Part shown: positions 36,626-46,637 of the stretch, piece after piece | Layout of the letters: every line of letters begins with the position of its first letter | How positions within the stretch are numbered: position 1 is the first letter of the stretch | Source of the DNA: Streptococcus viridans | Lineage (GTDB): Bacteria > Bacillota > Bacilli > Lactobacillales > Streptococcaceae | DNA: 64,000 bases | Direction of reading: 5' to 3' | Assembly (NCBI RefSeq): GCF_900636365.1 | Contig: NZ_LR134266.1 | Location: forward strand, 1,749,501 to 1,813,500 | The notes under the pieces: model-generated | What the model was told of the DNA's origin: nothing | Database searches by the model: none | Seen by the model: the letters and a program-made list of their open reading frames with translations, nothing else | Translations under genes and position numbers: made by a program

Positions 36626-39600
36626 TTACTTTTTACGATGGAAGAATGAGGCCAAACCTGCAAAGAAAGCCACTACAAGCGTGATAAACAGCTCACGTGA
36701 CGTCACTCCCAGAGAGTCCGACGTCGATTTTGCTTCAGATACAGAAGCAGCCGATTTCTCACCAGAAGAGCTCATCTGAGGAGTCGCTTGACTTTGTGAA
36801 TGGGATTGGCTTGTCGAACTAGAGGTAGAACGACTCGTTGAAAGAGAAGTCGATTCTGAGGAGAGCTGGCTTGCTTTTGATGAAACAAGTGTGCTCACCG
36901 GCTCCTGAAGAATCGTCGAAGCGGACTCGTACACCACTGTAGATTCGTTTACCACGTTTGAAGCCGAGGTCGAAACGGATGACCAATTTGGTGTCAGTGA
37001 CATAGAATGACTAGACGAAGTCGATCTATCTATCGAAGTCGAAGACAGATCAGAAGCACTCGTTTGAAGCGATGCTGAAGCCAAGGTTGAGATGGACTCT
37101 GATACGGAAGCTGACTCTGATTCAGAAGCTTGTTTGCTCGAAGTTGTTTCTGATGTACTTGTTGAAACTGAGGCTGAATACAAGACCGATTCAGATACGC
37201 TTGCTGACGCGGAAACGGATTCTGAAGTCAACTCAGATACGGATGCAGAATTCAAGACGGATTCAGATACGCTTGTTGAAGCGGATACTGAACTCAAGAC
37301 AGAATTAGATGTACTGATTGAAACAGACTTAGAACTCAATTCAGATTCGGATGCGCTTGTAGATGCCAAAGTTGACACGCTGGTTGATTCTGAAGCAGAT
37401 TCAGAGGTACTGGTTGAAACTGATTCTGAGCCACTTACCGATACAGACTCACTGGTTGACACTGACTCGGAAACTGAAACGGACGCAAATTCAGAAGCTT
37501 GCTTGCGTGAGCTTGATTCAGATGTACTTACTGAAACTGACTCGGAATTCAAAACCGATTCTGATGCGCTACTTGAAACTGACTCACTAGCTTCTAAAGC
37601 ACTTGTCGATGCTGAAACAGAAACGCTGATTGATTCAGAAGTCAACTCAGATACTGATGCTGATTGAAGTTCAGAAGATTCCATTTGAGCTACAGACGCT
37701 GATGTTCTGGTTGATACTGACTCTGAAGCTGAAATGGATGCAAATTCAGAAGCTTGCTTGTGTGAGCTTGATTCAGAGCTACTAATTGAAACAGATTCTG
37801 AGCTACTTACCGATACAGACTCACTGGTTGATACTGACTCGGAAACTGAAACGGACGCAAATTCAGAAGATTGCTTGCGTGAGCTTGATTCAGATGCGTT
37901 TTCTGAAACAGATTCTGAGCTACTTACTGATACAGACTCACTGGTTGACACTAACTCGGAGGTACTTGTTGAAACCGATGTTGAATTCAAAACAGACTCT
38001 GAACTACTTACTGATACAGACTCACTGGTTGATACTGAATCAGATGTTGATGCTGACTCTAACTCAGAGGCTTGCGTGCTTGAGGTAGATTCTGATGTAC
38101 TGATTGAATCGGATGTTGAATTCAAGACGGATTCTGAGATGCTTGTCGATGCCGCAATTGACACGCTGGTTGATTCCGAAGCCAACTCAGATACTGATGC
38201 AGATTGAAGTTCAGAAGATTCCATTTGAGCTACAGAAGCTGAAGTGCTAGTTGAGACTGACTCTGAAGCTAAAGTGGACGCCAACTTAGAGGCTTGTTTG
38301 TTTGAGGCAGATTCGGATGCACTTTCTGAAACCGATGTTGAATTCATTTCCGATTCGGACGCACTTGTCGAAGCTGAAACTGAAACACTAGCTGATTCTG
38401 AAATCAACTCGGATACCGAAGCGGATTGAAGGTCAGAAGATTCCATCTGAGTTTCAGATGCTGAAGTGCTGGTTGACACTAACTCGGAGGCACTTGTTGA
38501 AACTGAGACACTGTCTGATACGCTTGTTGAAGCTGAACCAGACATTGAAACAGACGCCAACTCAGAGGCCTGATTGTTTGAGGTTGACTTAGATGCACTT
38601 GTTGAAACCGATGTAGAATTCAAATTAGATTCTGAACTACTTACTGATACCGACTCACTAGTTGACACTGAATCAGATGTTGATGTTGACTCTAATTCAG
38701 AAGCTTGCTTGCGTGAGCTTGATTCAGATACACTGTTTGAAACTGTTTCGGAATTTAAGACGGATACTGATGCACTTGACGACACTGAACCTGAAATGCT
38801 AGTAGATGCCGAAGTCAACTCAGATACTGATGCAGATTGAAGGTCAGAAGATTCCATACGAGCTACAGATTCTGAAGTGCTAGTTGAGACTGACAACGAG
38901 CTGCTTGCTGAAGCAGATACAATCGATTCTGACACAGACATGGAACCACTCAATGATTCAGAAGTTCTCTTCTCTGAGGCTGATAGAGAACTGCTTGCAG
39001 ATTCCGAAGTGACTACCTCTGACGCTGAGACCGATGTACTTGTCGATGCCGAAGCAATCGATTCTGATACAGACTCACTGGTTGATACTGACTCTGAAGC
39101 TGAAACGGACGCAAATTCAGAAGATTGCTTGCGTGAGCTTGATTCAGAGTTACTAATTGAAACAGACTTAGAATTCAATTCAGATTCGGATGTACTTGCT
39201 GAAATGGAAACGCTGATTGATTTCGAAGTCAACTCAGAGACTGAGGCTGATTGAAGTTCAGAAGATTCCATTTGAGCTACCGAAGCTGATGTGCTGGTTG
39301 AGGCTGATGCAATCGATTCTGACACAGACATGGAAGCGCTCAATGATTCAGAAGCGAATTTCTCTGAAGCTGATAGAGAACTGCTTGCAGATTCCGAAAC
39401 AGCTACCTCTGATACTGAGACCGATGCACTTGTCGATGACGAAGTGATCGATTCTGATACAGACATGGAAGCGCTCAATGATTCAGAAGCGGATTTCTCT
39501 GAAGCTGATAGAGAGTTACTTACTGATTCCGAAGTGACTATTTCTGACGCTGAGACCGATGCACTTGTCGATGACGAAGCAATCGATTCTGACACAGACA

Positions 39601-42595
39601 TGGAACCACTCAATGATTCAGAAGCGGATTTCTCTGAGGCTGATAGAGAGTTACTTACTGATTCCGAAGTGACTATTTCTGACGCTGAGACCGATGCACT
39701 TGTCGATGACGAAGCAATCGATTCTGACACAGACATGGAACCACTCAATGATTCAGAAGCGGATTTCTCTGAGGCTGATAGAGAGCTACTTACTGATTCC
39801 GAAGTGACTACCTCTGACGCTGAGACCGATGCACTTGTCGATGACGAAGCAATCGATTCTGACACAGACATGGAACCACTCAATGATTCAGAAGTTCTCT
39901 TCTCTGAGGCCGATAGAGAACTGCTTGCAGATTCCGAAGTGACTACCTCTGACGCTGAGACCGATGCACTTGTCGATGCCGAAGCAACCGATTCCGATAC
40001 AGACAGCGACCCACTTAATGATTCAGAAGCGGATTTTTCTGAAGCTGATAGAGAACTGCTTACTGAGGCTGAGTTCTCTGAGTTATTCAGAAAATCAGAC
40101 TGAGAAGAGGATAACGATTGAGATTCAAGTACCTGTGAAATCGATAGACTATCTGATACCGAGTCACTAGTTGACATCGACTCAGATAATGACGTTGATT
40201 GACGATCCAATAGAGAAACAGATGCAGACAGAGATTGAGACTCTGAAGCAACTACTTGCGAGTTACTTTCTGAGTATGACAGACTAGCTTGCGCTGATAT
40301 CGAATGAGAAGATGAATGATTGAGTGATTGAGATGCCAATTCAGAAGCATTCATTCTTCGGTAATAGTAATTCACACTCTTCGATGGCGAGTAACTAACA
40401 CCAGTCGAAACTGTATGATAAAACTTAGAAAAGCCATCAGCACCTTGCAGAGATGCATCATCTCCTACAATATGGCTACCACTCAGCTTGGCCTGATTTT
40501 CTGGAGCGGAAGTATAGGGTTTTCGGAAAGAGTATTCCTTACCCGTTTTTTCATCTGTATAGCTTACCTTCTCTGTCAAGGAGAACCAACCTGAGATCTT
40601 TAGCTTAAAGTTTTTTCCATCTGAAAACTCAGGAGTAACTGTAAGAGAATAATCTTCTTTCTTACTTTTTACCTCTCGCGTCTCAAGATGTTCAAAGGTT
40701 TCATTCCAATGATCATTTCTAAAGGCCTTTTCATAGACTAAGGTATAATTTGCAAGGTCAAATACTGTACCGTTATCACCTTTCCGGTAATTTCTCTGTT
40801 TGGAAGGATCCAACACATAGTATTTTAAAGTGAAATCGCCATTTGGACTCGTCACTTCTCGGACAAGCTTAATATAGTGGTCTCTTGCCCCTCCTCGATA
40901 TGCTTCGACAGTCTGTTTCCCAACTTCACTAAGATCAAAAATACCAGACATTTTATTCTGATGGTAGTCTACTAGCGGAACTTGAACAAAACCATCCAAT
41001 TGTCGAGCAGCTGAAGCTGTGTACTCCTGACCTTCAATACCAACCTGGGCATAAGAAGCCAAAACAGTTTCCCTGCCATTCGGGACGTAAGCTCCTTGTC
41101 GGAATTCTCCCTTGTCCCGAATGAGCTTGTAATAGGTAACATGTTCAGCACTTCGTGATGGAACAATGGATGCTACTGTCGATGGTGCATAAAGACCTAC
41201 ATTTTTAGGTTCTAGCACATCATAAAGCTGTTGAATCATAAATTTAGGAGTCTGGTAACTTACACTTTGCATCCGTATAACTCCAGGTTTCCCATCATTA
41301 TAAATTGAGTAAAAGACCCTGTATTGGCGGTTTGTATCTGAACCAACTAATTCCTTTGGTAAATCAAACTCAACCACACTATTTGCTTTAACTGTTTGAG
41401 CATAAACCTCCGTACCACTAGACTTTTTAACCAAGCGGAAGTATACATCGACACCTTTAGGAGTAGTTGAACCAATCGAGCTACGATCGACGGATAAGGT
41501 TGCATAATAATCCAGAGGATCCGGCTTCACTCGATTAACGAAATCCCAAATAGCAAAAGTATAGCGCGTCACATCATGAGTCTCAGAAAGAGATTTGAGA
41601 GCCTCAGGATCAAGATTTGTAACAGATTTATCTAAATGCGGATCCTTTTCTACTCCTGCAAATTTCAAAGCAACATCTTCGATGTTAGCTCCGTTTCGGT
41701 CTTCCAAATCAGGGGTAATTTCTGATAACTCATTAGAATCTCTTACTGTTTCATAAATTGGGGCTAACTGAGCTACAATAGCAGGTTTACCGTTTACACT
41801 GCTATTCCCCACAAAACCTGTCGCTTTCAAAGCAAGCATCATCTCGTCAACAGACTTATTTAACCGTTGACGCTGATCCACAAATGCTTGCGTTGCCACA
41901 TTTTCATGAAGCAACTGAGTACTAGTTGACAATTCTGTTTGCACCTTAGCGATCGCAACCGAGAGAGCTGCTTTCTGATTCGCATCTGTAAGGTTTGAAG
42001 CATAGTTTTCGGCCATCTGGGTCAATAAGGTCGCCTCTGACAGATTCTGTTCCAGACCAACTTTATCCGTTGCTCCTAGAACCGTTTCTGTCGTTTCCAC
42101 GCTTGACTCTGATGTCGTCGCAGCTTCTGAGGTAGATTCGCTCAGAGTCACAGCAAGATTCTCAGAACCTTGCTCACTTAAAGAAGCCGAAGCACTTGTC
42201 GATTCTAGACTTTCTTCTGACAGTGATCTTGCATCAGATACTGAACCAATCACTAAGCTATTAGCTTCTGCTAAGGTTTCTTTCTGTAATTCAGAGGTTG
42301 TCACCACATCAACACCTGCTTCATCCGCATAGGCCGTATTGATAATAGCGGTGGCACCAACAGTTGCTCCTGTCGCCAATAATCCTTTCAGTACGAATTG
42401 ACTTGTAGAACGGATCCCATCCCGCTCCTTATCTGACTTTATTACAACTGTTGTTTCTACTTCTCCACGAACAATTTTAAATAAACCTAAAGTAGAATTT
42501 TCAGATCGAACCCAATGCTTCCCAGACTTGATTAACTTGAAACGAGTCGTTCGATCCATCTCCCTAACTTTTCCATTCAAACTTTTCAAAAACAT
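36626..42595 (-). CDS. Serine-rich repeat glycoprotein adhesin 1 (SecA2/SecY2 substrate), atypical cell-wall signal
   Basis: The 1989-residue protein starts MFLKSLNGKVREMDR with KLIKSGKHW, the KxYKxGKxW-type long SRRP signal. It is followed by a hydrophobic, Gly/Ala-rich core ending near residue 100. A short Ser-rich stretch (about 120-185), a helical segment, and a non-repetitive binding region (about 200-750) come next. A giant Ser-rich region (about 752-1935) follows, with SxSxSES dipeptide patterns. The C-terminus has a membrane segment LFITLVVAFFAGLASFF and HRKK. No LPXTG is present; MSSSG and LGVTS are the nearest remnants. The ATG at 42595 follows GAGGGG. GtfA/GtfB glycosylation and Asp/SecA2 export are inferred from the adjacent locus. 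Confidence 0.93.
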   Translation of the reverse strand: MFLKSLNGKVREMDRTTRFKLIKSGKHWVRSENSTLGLFKIVRGEVETTVVIKSDKERDGIRSTSQFVLKGLLATGATVGATAIINTAYADEAGVDVVTTSELQKETLAEANSLVIGSVSDARSLSEESLESTSASASLSEQGSENLAVTLSESTSEAATTSESSVETTETVLGATDKVGLEQNLSEATLLTQMAENYASNLTDANQKAALSVAIAKVQTELSTSTQLLHENVATQAFVDQRQRLNKSVDEMMLALKATGFVGNSSVNGKPAIVAQLAPIYETVRDSNELSEITPDLEDRNGANIEDVALKFAGVEKDPHLDKSVTNLDPEALKSLSETHDVTRYTFAIWDFVNRVKPDPLDYYATLSVDRSSIGSTTPKGVDVYFRLVKKSSGTEVYAQTVKANSVVEFDLPKELVGSDTNRQYRVFYSIYNDGKPGVIRMQSVSYQTPKFMIQQLYDVLEPKNVGLYAPSTVASIVPSRSAEHVTYYKLIRDKGEFRQGAYVPNGRETVLASYAQVGIEGQEYTASAARQLDGFVQVPLVDYHQNKMSGIFDLSEVGKQTVEAYRGGARDHYIKLVREVTSPNGDFTLKYYVLDPSKQRNYRKGDNGTVFDLANYTLVYEKAFRNDHWNETFEHLETREVKSKKEDYSLTVTPEFSDGKNFKLKISGWFSLTEKVSYTDEKTGKEYSFRKPYTSAPENQAKLSGSHIVGDDASLQGADGFSKFYHTVSTGVSYSPSKSVNYYYRRMNASELASQSLNHSSSHSISAQASLSYSESNSQVVASESQSLSASVSLLDRQSTSLSESMSTSDSVSDSLSISQVLESQSLSSSQSDFLNNSENSASVSSSLSASEKSASESLSGSLSVSESVASASTSASVSASEVVTSESASSSLSASEKRTSESLSGSMSVSESIASSSTSASVSASEVVTSESVSSSLSASEKSASESLSGSMSVSESIASSSTSASVSASEIVTSESVSNSLSASEKSASESLSGSMSVSESIASSSTSASVSASEIVTSESVSNSLSASEKSASESLSASMSVSESITSSSTSASVSVSEVAVSESASSSLSASEKFASESLSASMSVSESIASASTSTSASVAQMESSELQSASVSELTSKSISVSISASTSESELNSKSVSISNSESSSRKQSSEFASVSASESVSTSESVSESIASASTSTSVSASEVVTSESASSSLSASEKRTSESLSGSMSVSESIVSASASSSLSVSTSTSESVARMESSDLQSASVSELTSASTSISGSVSSSASVSVLNSETVSNSVSESSSRKQASELESTSTSDSVSTSESVSVSSSESNLNSTSVSTSASKSTSNNQASELASVSMSGSASTSVSDSVSVSTSASELVSTSTSASETQMESSDLQSASVSELISESASVSVSASTSASESEMNSTSVSESASESASNKQASKLASTLASESVSTSTSASVAQMESSELQSASVSELASESTSVSIAASTSISESVLNSTSDSISTSESTSSTQASELESASTSDSVSTSESVSVSSSESVLNSTSVSTSTSELVSTSESVSVSSSESVSENASESSSRKQSSEFASVSVSESVSTSESVSVSSSESVSISSSESSSHKQASEFASISASESVSTRTSASVAQMESSELQSASVSELTSESISVSVSASTSALEASESVSSSASESVLNSESVSVSTSESSSRKQASEFASVSVSESVSTSESVSVSGSESVSTSTSESASESTSVSTLASTSASESELSSKSVSISTSNSVLSSVSASTSVSESVLNSASVSELTSESVSASASVSESVLYSASVSTSTSETTSSKQASESESASVSESISTLASASLQTSASDLSSTSIDRSTSSSHSMSLTPNWSSVSTSASNVVNESTVVYESASTILQEPVSTLVSSKASQLSSESTSLSTSRSTSSSTSQSHSQSQATPQMSSSGEKSAASVSEAKSTSDSLGVTSRELFITLVVAFFAGLASFFHRKK
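39290..40060 (-). repeat. 45-residue tandem repeats in SRRP 1
   Basis: At least five units of 135 bases; for example, the same sequence recurs at 39586, 39721 and 39856. Each encodes a variant of SLSASEKSASESLSGSMSVS plus SESIASSSTSASVSASE. Adjacent units are nearly identical in DNA, indicating recent duplication. Confidence 0.85.
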
Positions 42596-42625
42596 GAATA
42601 TCCCCTCAACATTATAGTCATTAAT

Positions 42626-42653
42626 ATTATACATCATTACTATACATATTCAA
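42626..42653 (-). promoter_or_regulatory. Promoter of SRRP 1
   Basis: The -35 TTGAAT (42648-42653), 16-base spacer and perfect -10 TATAAT (42626-42631) give a short leader. ATGTATA occurs twice within this element as a direct repeat. A second TATAAT at 42611-42616 is possible. Confidence 0.6.
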
Positions 42654-42758
42654 GTAATTTGAGGTAGATAACAATTTAAATTTCAAAAAATTTCCTCCCC
42701 AAAAGCAATTCCGTTTTCTTTTAATAAAATCCGTAAAATTTAGTAGGGTAAAAAACAA

Positions 42759-42786
42759 AAAAAGAACCTCAAAATGAGATTCTTTT
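42759..42786 (-). terminator. Terminator of SRRP 2
   Basis: AAGAATCTCA pairs with TGAGGTTCTT (one G-U pair) around TTT, followed by seven T on the minus strand; it lies about 50 bases past the stop codon. The rest of 42596-42758 is AT-rich and carries the SRRP 1 promoter. Confidence 0.9.
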
Positions 42787-42834
42787 GCAGACACTTTGAA
42801 TACTAGACGGGGGTTTCCTCACAGAGAAATATCA

Positions 42835-45800
42835 TTATTCTTCCTCTTCTTTTTTACGGCGCCCCAATAGAGCTAGTCCAATGAAAGATGCAAGAGTAGC
42901 AAATAAGGTTGATGCTGTAGATCTCTTTTCACCAGTTGCCGGAAGAACGGTTTTCGAAGAGCTTTCTTTGTTGGATAGGGACTGGATGAGTAATCCCGGA
43001 GCCCCATCAGATTGAGCCTCACTTGTTGAATTCAACCTTGAAAGAGACTGAGAATGACTGATTGACTCTAAGTGTCTATGTGAGTCAAATGAGGATTCTG
43101 AAAGGGTTTCACTAGTTGAGATTGAACCGCTCAAGGATTCCGATGACGACTCGGTTAGACTGACTGATTCAGACCTAGACTCCGATGTTGAGACAGACCC
43201 GCTTATTGGAGCAGATTGACTCAAGGAACTCGAGATAGAATCTGAACTCCTTGCCAACTCAGATTGGAAAGCCGACATAGATTCACTTGCAGAAATTGAG
43301 GTACTCATTAATTTGGAGACTGACTCTGATAACACGGCTGATGTTAGCTGGCTTGTCGACTCGGACTGGGAAGTTGAAACCGACTCACTGGCGGAAAACG
43401 AGGTACGCAAGGATTCGGAGACTGATGCTGAAACACTTGCCGATACAGACTGGCTGATCGACTCTGATTGAGAGGTCGAAACTGAATTGCTTGCGGAAAA
43501 CGAGGTACTCAACGATTCTGAAACCGACTCCGAAATACTTTCCGAGGCAGACTGACTGATCGACGCTGACTCAAAGGTCGAAACTGACTCACTGCCGGAA
43601 ACCGAAGTGCTTAACGATCCTGAGACTGATTCGGAGATACTTACTGACACCGACTGGCTGATCGACGCTGACTCAGAACTCGAAAATGACTCACTGGCGG
43701 AAACCGAAGTACTCAACGAGTCTGAAACCAACTCCGAAATACTTTTCGAGGCAGACTGACTGATCGACTCGGACTGGGAAGTTGAAACCGACTCTCTTGT
43801 AGAATCCAAGGTACTCAAGGATTCGGAGACTGACTCTGAAACACTTGCCGACGCTGACTGGCTGATTGACTTGGATTCTGAGGTAGAAACTGACTCACTT
43901 GTGGAAACAGAAGTGCTCAACGAGTCTGAAACCGACTCCGAAATACTTTCCGAGGCAGACTGACTGACCGACTCTGACTCAGAAATCGAAACTGACTCAC
44001 TTGTGGAAACCGAGGTACTCAAGGATTCGGAGACTGACTTTGAAACACTTACCGACGCTGACTGCCTAATCAACTCGGATTCTGAGGTCGAAATTGACTC
44101 ACTTGTGGAAACCGAGGTGCTTAACGAGTCTGAAACCGACTCCGAAATACTTTCCGAGGCAGACTGACTGATCGACGCTGACTCAGAAATCGAAACTGAC
44201 TCACTTGTGGAAACCGAAGTGCTCAACGATCCTGAGACTGATTCGGAGATACCTAATGACACCGACTGACTGACCGACTCTGACTCAGAAATCGAAACTG
44301 ACTCACTTGTGGAAACCGAAGTGCTCAACGATCCTGAAACTGATTCGGAGATACTTAATGATACCGACTGGCTGAACAACTCTGATTGAGAGGTCGAAAC
44401 TGACTCACTGGAGGAAACCGAAGTGCTCAACGAGTCTGAAACCGACTCCGAAATACTTGCCGATGCCGACTGACTGACCGACTCTGACTTAGAGGTCGAA
44501 ACTGAATTGCTTGCGGAAACCGAAGTGCCCAACGAGTCTGAAACCGACTCCGAAATACTTGCCGAGGCAGACTGACTAACCGACCCTGACTCTGACTCGG
44601 AAGTCGAAACTGACTCACTGGCTGATACAGAAGTACTCAACGAGTCTGAAACCGATTCCGAAACACTTGTCGACGCTGACTGACTGACTGATGCTGACTT
44701 AGAAGTCGAAAATGACTCACTGGAGGAAACCGAAGTGCTCAACGAGTTTGAGACTGATTCTGAAACACTTGCCGATACAGACTGGCTGATCGACTCGTAT
44801 TCTGAAGTCGAAACTGACTCACTTTCTAAAACCGAAGTACTCAACGAGTCTGAAACCAACTCCGAAACACTTGCCGATACAGACTGACTGACCGACTCTA
44901 ACTTAGAAGTCGAAAGAGAAGCACTGGCTGATACAGAGGTACTCAACGATTCTGATCCACTTACAGATTTTGACTGACTCTCTGAGAGCACCACACTGAC
45001 TGATGCAGACTCACTCTCTGAAACCGAAGTAGATTCCGAAAGGCTCTCTGATTCTAGAACACTCAAAGATTGAGATGCCGCTTGTGATACCGAGAGACTT
45101 GTAGAGAGCGAGGTGCTTTGAGAAGCAACGATTGATGTTGATGCACTCTCCGATTCTGAATAGTTCTCAGACAAAGACTCTGATAATTTGGCCGATTGTG
45201 ACTGCATTTGAGACGTACTTTGCGCTTCCGATACGCTCTGGGAATAACTCACCGAGAGCGACTGCGTTCGAGGATCCTCTGTCAAAGGCACCTTTACAGT
45301 ATTGGACGTATCATCCTTGAAGACAACCGTAATGTCTCCGCCAGCAGAGACTGAATAGCTCTTAAAATCTTTAGACGCCAGTAGACGTGGATTTGCTGCC
45401 TTGAATTTTTCCCAAATCTGCACTTTTTCAGACTCAGTCAGATTGGTCAAATCAGTCACCTGAGTATTAGAAGTCACTGGAGCAATTGGATTTCGGATAC
45501 CATCATTTTGAGGTAACACTTTAATGCGGAAAGAACGGTCGAGGAACTGATTTCTAGAATTGGTAAAACGAACCGTGATTGTATAAGTCTTCCCAGGTTC
45601 GACAACCTCTGTACCTCCTACTTTCCCTTCAATCAACATGGGAGCAAAAGGCGATTTCAAGGTTGCATTGGGAACGAGAACCCCCTCAACCCGTTCACTA
45701 TTGGGAGCATAGCCCATATAAGTGAGAATGACGCCACCATTCTGCTCTCTCACAATGTATTGCAACCTAATTGGATCTAAATTATAAGCTGTAATGAGAT

Positions 45801-46596
45801 GATTATTTGCCGGACCGCTCATGACAAAAGGAGCACGAAAGGCACTGTCCGCTTCTAAGGCACTACCTGTACGCGGATCTCTCTTCCCTGATTGCTCTCT
45901 TAACACAGCATTGACCAAGCGATTCCGAGCAGACTTGGCCTGAAGAAGAGTCGCCTCTCCATCTTGATCCGGATCGGCTAATTGGTTACGGATCGCCTCC
46001 AGAGCCTCTTCCGCTTCCAACACAACTCCTTCTCCACCTTTCAATTCTTTCGCTTGCTCTATATAAGAATAAAGGTCCCAAGCTATACTTTGAAGCTGTT
46101 TGTTCCTAGCAGGATCTGAGACGGTTACAGCCTCTTGAACCCCATTTGAAAGGACGCTAACTTCCGTCATTGAAGTAGAGGGTGCTTCAGAAAGCTTCAT
46201 GGACATAGTAGTAGAAAGAGACCCACTCTGTAAGTCTGATGAAGACCACTCGCTCGTAGACAGACTTGTCATTGACGACTGTTCCACACTGCTCAACACC
46301 AAGCTATCTTTACCAACCACTCCCACTTCTGAAGCTACTTCTGACTGTATAGTTGGACCTGCTAGTTCATCAGCAGTTGCTTGATGCACGATTGACATCG
46401 CACCCATAATGGATCCAGTAGCAATCAAGCCTTTTAAGGCTATGGAGCTTGGAGCATCCATACTAGAATGATTGGAAACATCTCTTTCTTTTTTAGGTCG
46501 TAAAAAAGAAGCATTCGAACAGGCTACTCGAATCCAATGTTTCCCCGATTTTATTAATTTAAATCTCGTCACTCTATTCCATGTTTTTTTTAGCAA
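42835..46596 (-). CDS. Serine-rich repeat glycoprotein adhesin 2 (SecA2/SecY2 substrate), LPXTG-anchored
   Basis: The 1253-residue protein begins with TTG at 46596 (LKKTWNRVTRFKLIKSGKHWIR), the same KxYKxGKxW signal type as SRRP 1. A short Ser-rich stretch (about 95-150) is followed by a compact binding region (about 155-440). That region has a helical part and an Ig-like part with YTITVRFTNSRNQFLDRSFR. The Ser-rich repeat region (about 444-1210) precedes LPATG (1218-1222), a membrane segment and RRKKEEEE. The binding region is unrelated at sight to that of SRRP 1, so the two adhesins probably bind different ligands. The TTG is chosen because no ATG precedes the conserved signal; GAGGGG lies 10 bases upstream. 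Confidence 0.93.
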   Translation of the reverse strand: MLKKTWNRVTRFKLIKSGKHWIRVACSNASFLRPKKERDVSNHSSMDAPSSIALKGLIATGSIMGAMSIVHQATADELAGPTIQSEVASEVGVVGKDSLVLSSVEQSSMTSLSTSEWSSSDLQSGSLSTTMSMKLSEAPSTSMTEVSVLSNGVQEAVTVSDPARNKQLQSIAWDLYSYIEQAKELKGGEGVVLEAEEALEAIRNQLADPDQDGEATLLQAKSARNRLVNAVLREQSGKRDPRTGSALEADSAFRAPFVMSGPANNHLITAYNLDPIRLQYIVREQNGGVILTYMGYAPNSERVEGVLVPNATLKSPFAPMLIEGKVGGTEVVEPGKTYTITVRFTNSRNQFLDRSFRIKVLPQNDGIRNPIAPVTSNTQVTDLTNLTESEKVQIWEKFKAANPRLLASKDFKSYSVSAGGDITVVFKDDTSNTVKVPLTEDPRTQSLSVSYSQSVSEAQSTSQMQSQSAKLSESLSENYSESESASTSIVASQSTSLSTSLSVSQAASQSLSVLESESLSESTSVSESESASVSVVLSESQSKSVSGSESLSTSVSASASLSTSKLESVSQSVSASVSELVSDSLSTSVLESESVSTSEYESISQSVSASVSESVSNSLSTSVSSSESFSTSKSASVSQSASTSVSESVSDSLSTSVSASESVSTSESESGSVSQSASASISESVSDSLGTSVSASNSVSTSKSESVSQSASASISESVSDSLSTSVSSSESVSTSQSELFSQSVSLSISESVSGSLSTSVSTSESVSISESESVSQSVSLGISESVSGSLSTSVSTSESVSISESASISQSASESISESVSDSLSTSVSTSESISTSESELIRQSASVSVSKSVSESLSTSVSTSESVSISESESVSQSASESISESVSDSLSTSVSTSESVSTSESKSISQSASASVSESVSESLSTLDSTRESVSTSQSESISQSASKSISELVSDSLSTSVSASESFSSSESASISQSVSVSISESVSGSLSTSVSGSESVSTFESASISQSASESISESVSESLSTSFSASNSVSTSQSESISQSVSASVSASVSESLRTSFSASESVSTSQSESTSQLTSAVLSESVSKLMSTSISASESMSAFQSELARSSDSISSSLSQSAPISGSVSTSESRSESVSLTESSSESLSGSISTSETLSESSFDSHRHLESISHSQSLSRLNSTSEAQSDGAPGLLIQSLSNKESSSKTVLPATGEKRSTASTLFATLASFIGLALLGRRKKEEEE
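43260..44990 (-). repeat. 34-residue Ser-rich tandem repeats in SRRP 2
   Basis: Roughly sixteen units of about 102 bases encode variants of SESVSTSESESISQSASES plus ISESVSDSLSTSVST. Units diverge more than the 45-residue units of SRRP 1. Boundaries are approximate. Confidence 0.8.
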
Positions 46597-46637
46597 GGTA
46601 AGAATGCCCCTCTCTCCTCAAAAATTATTCTCTCTTG

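Noticed and set aside
36558..36779. Plus-strand 73-codon frame at the SRRP 1 end
   Set aside because: It crosses a terminator and is antisense to the SRRP 1 C-terminus, without a ribosome-binding site.
37072..40170. Long plus-strand open frames rich in Asp/Glu/Leu opposite SRRP 1
   Set aside because: They are the antisense shadow of the Ser-rich repeats: Ser codons such as TCA, TCT and TCC read as TGA-free Asp/Glu/Arg codons. They have no ribosome-binding sites or independent starts.
39290..44990. Regular direct repeats that could suggest a CRISPR array
   Set aside because: Units are 102 or 135 bases, remain in frame, encode Ser-rich protein and have no unique spacers. No cas genes are present.
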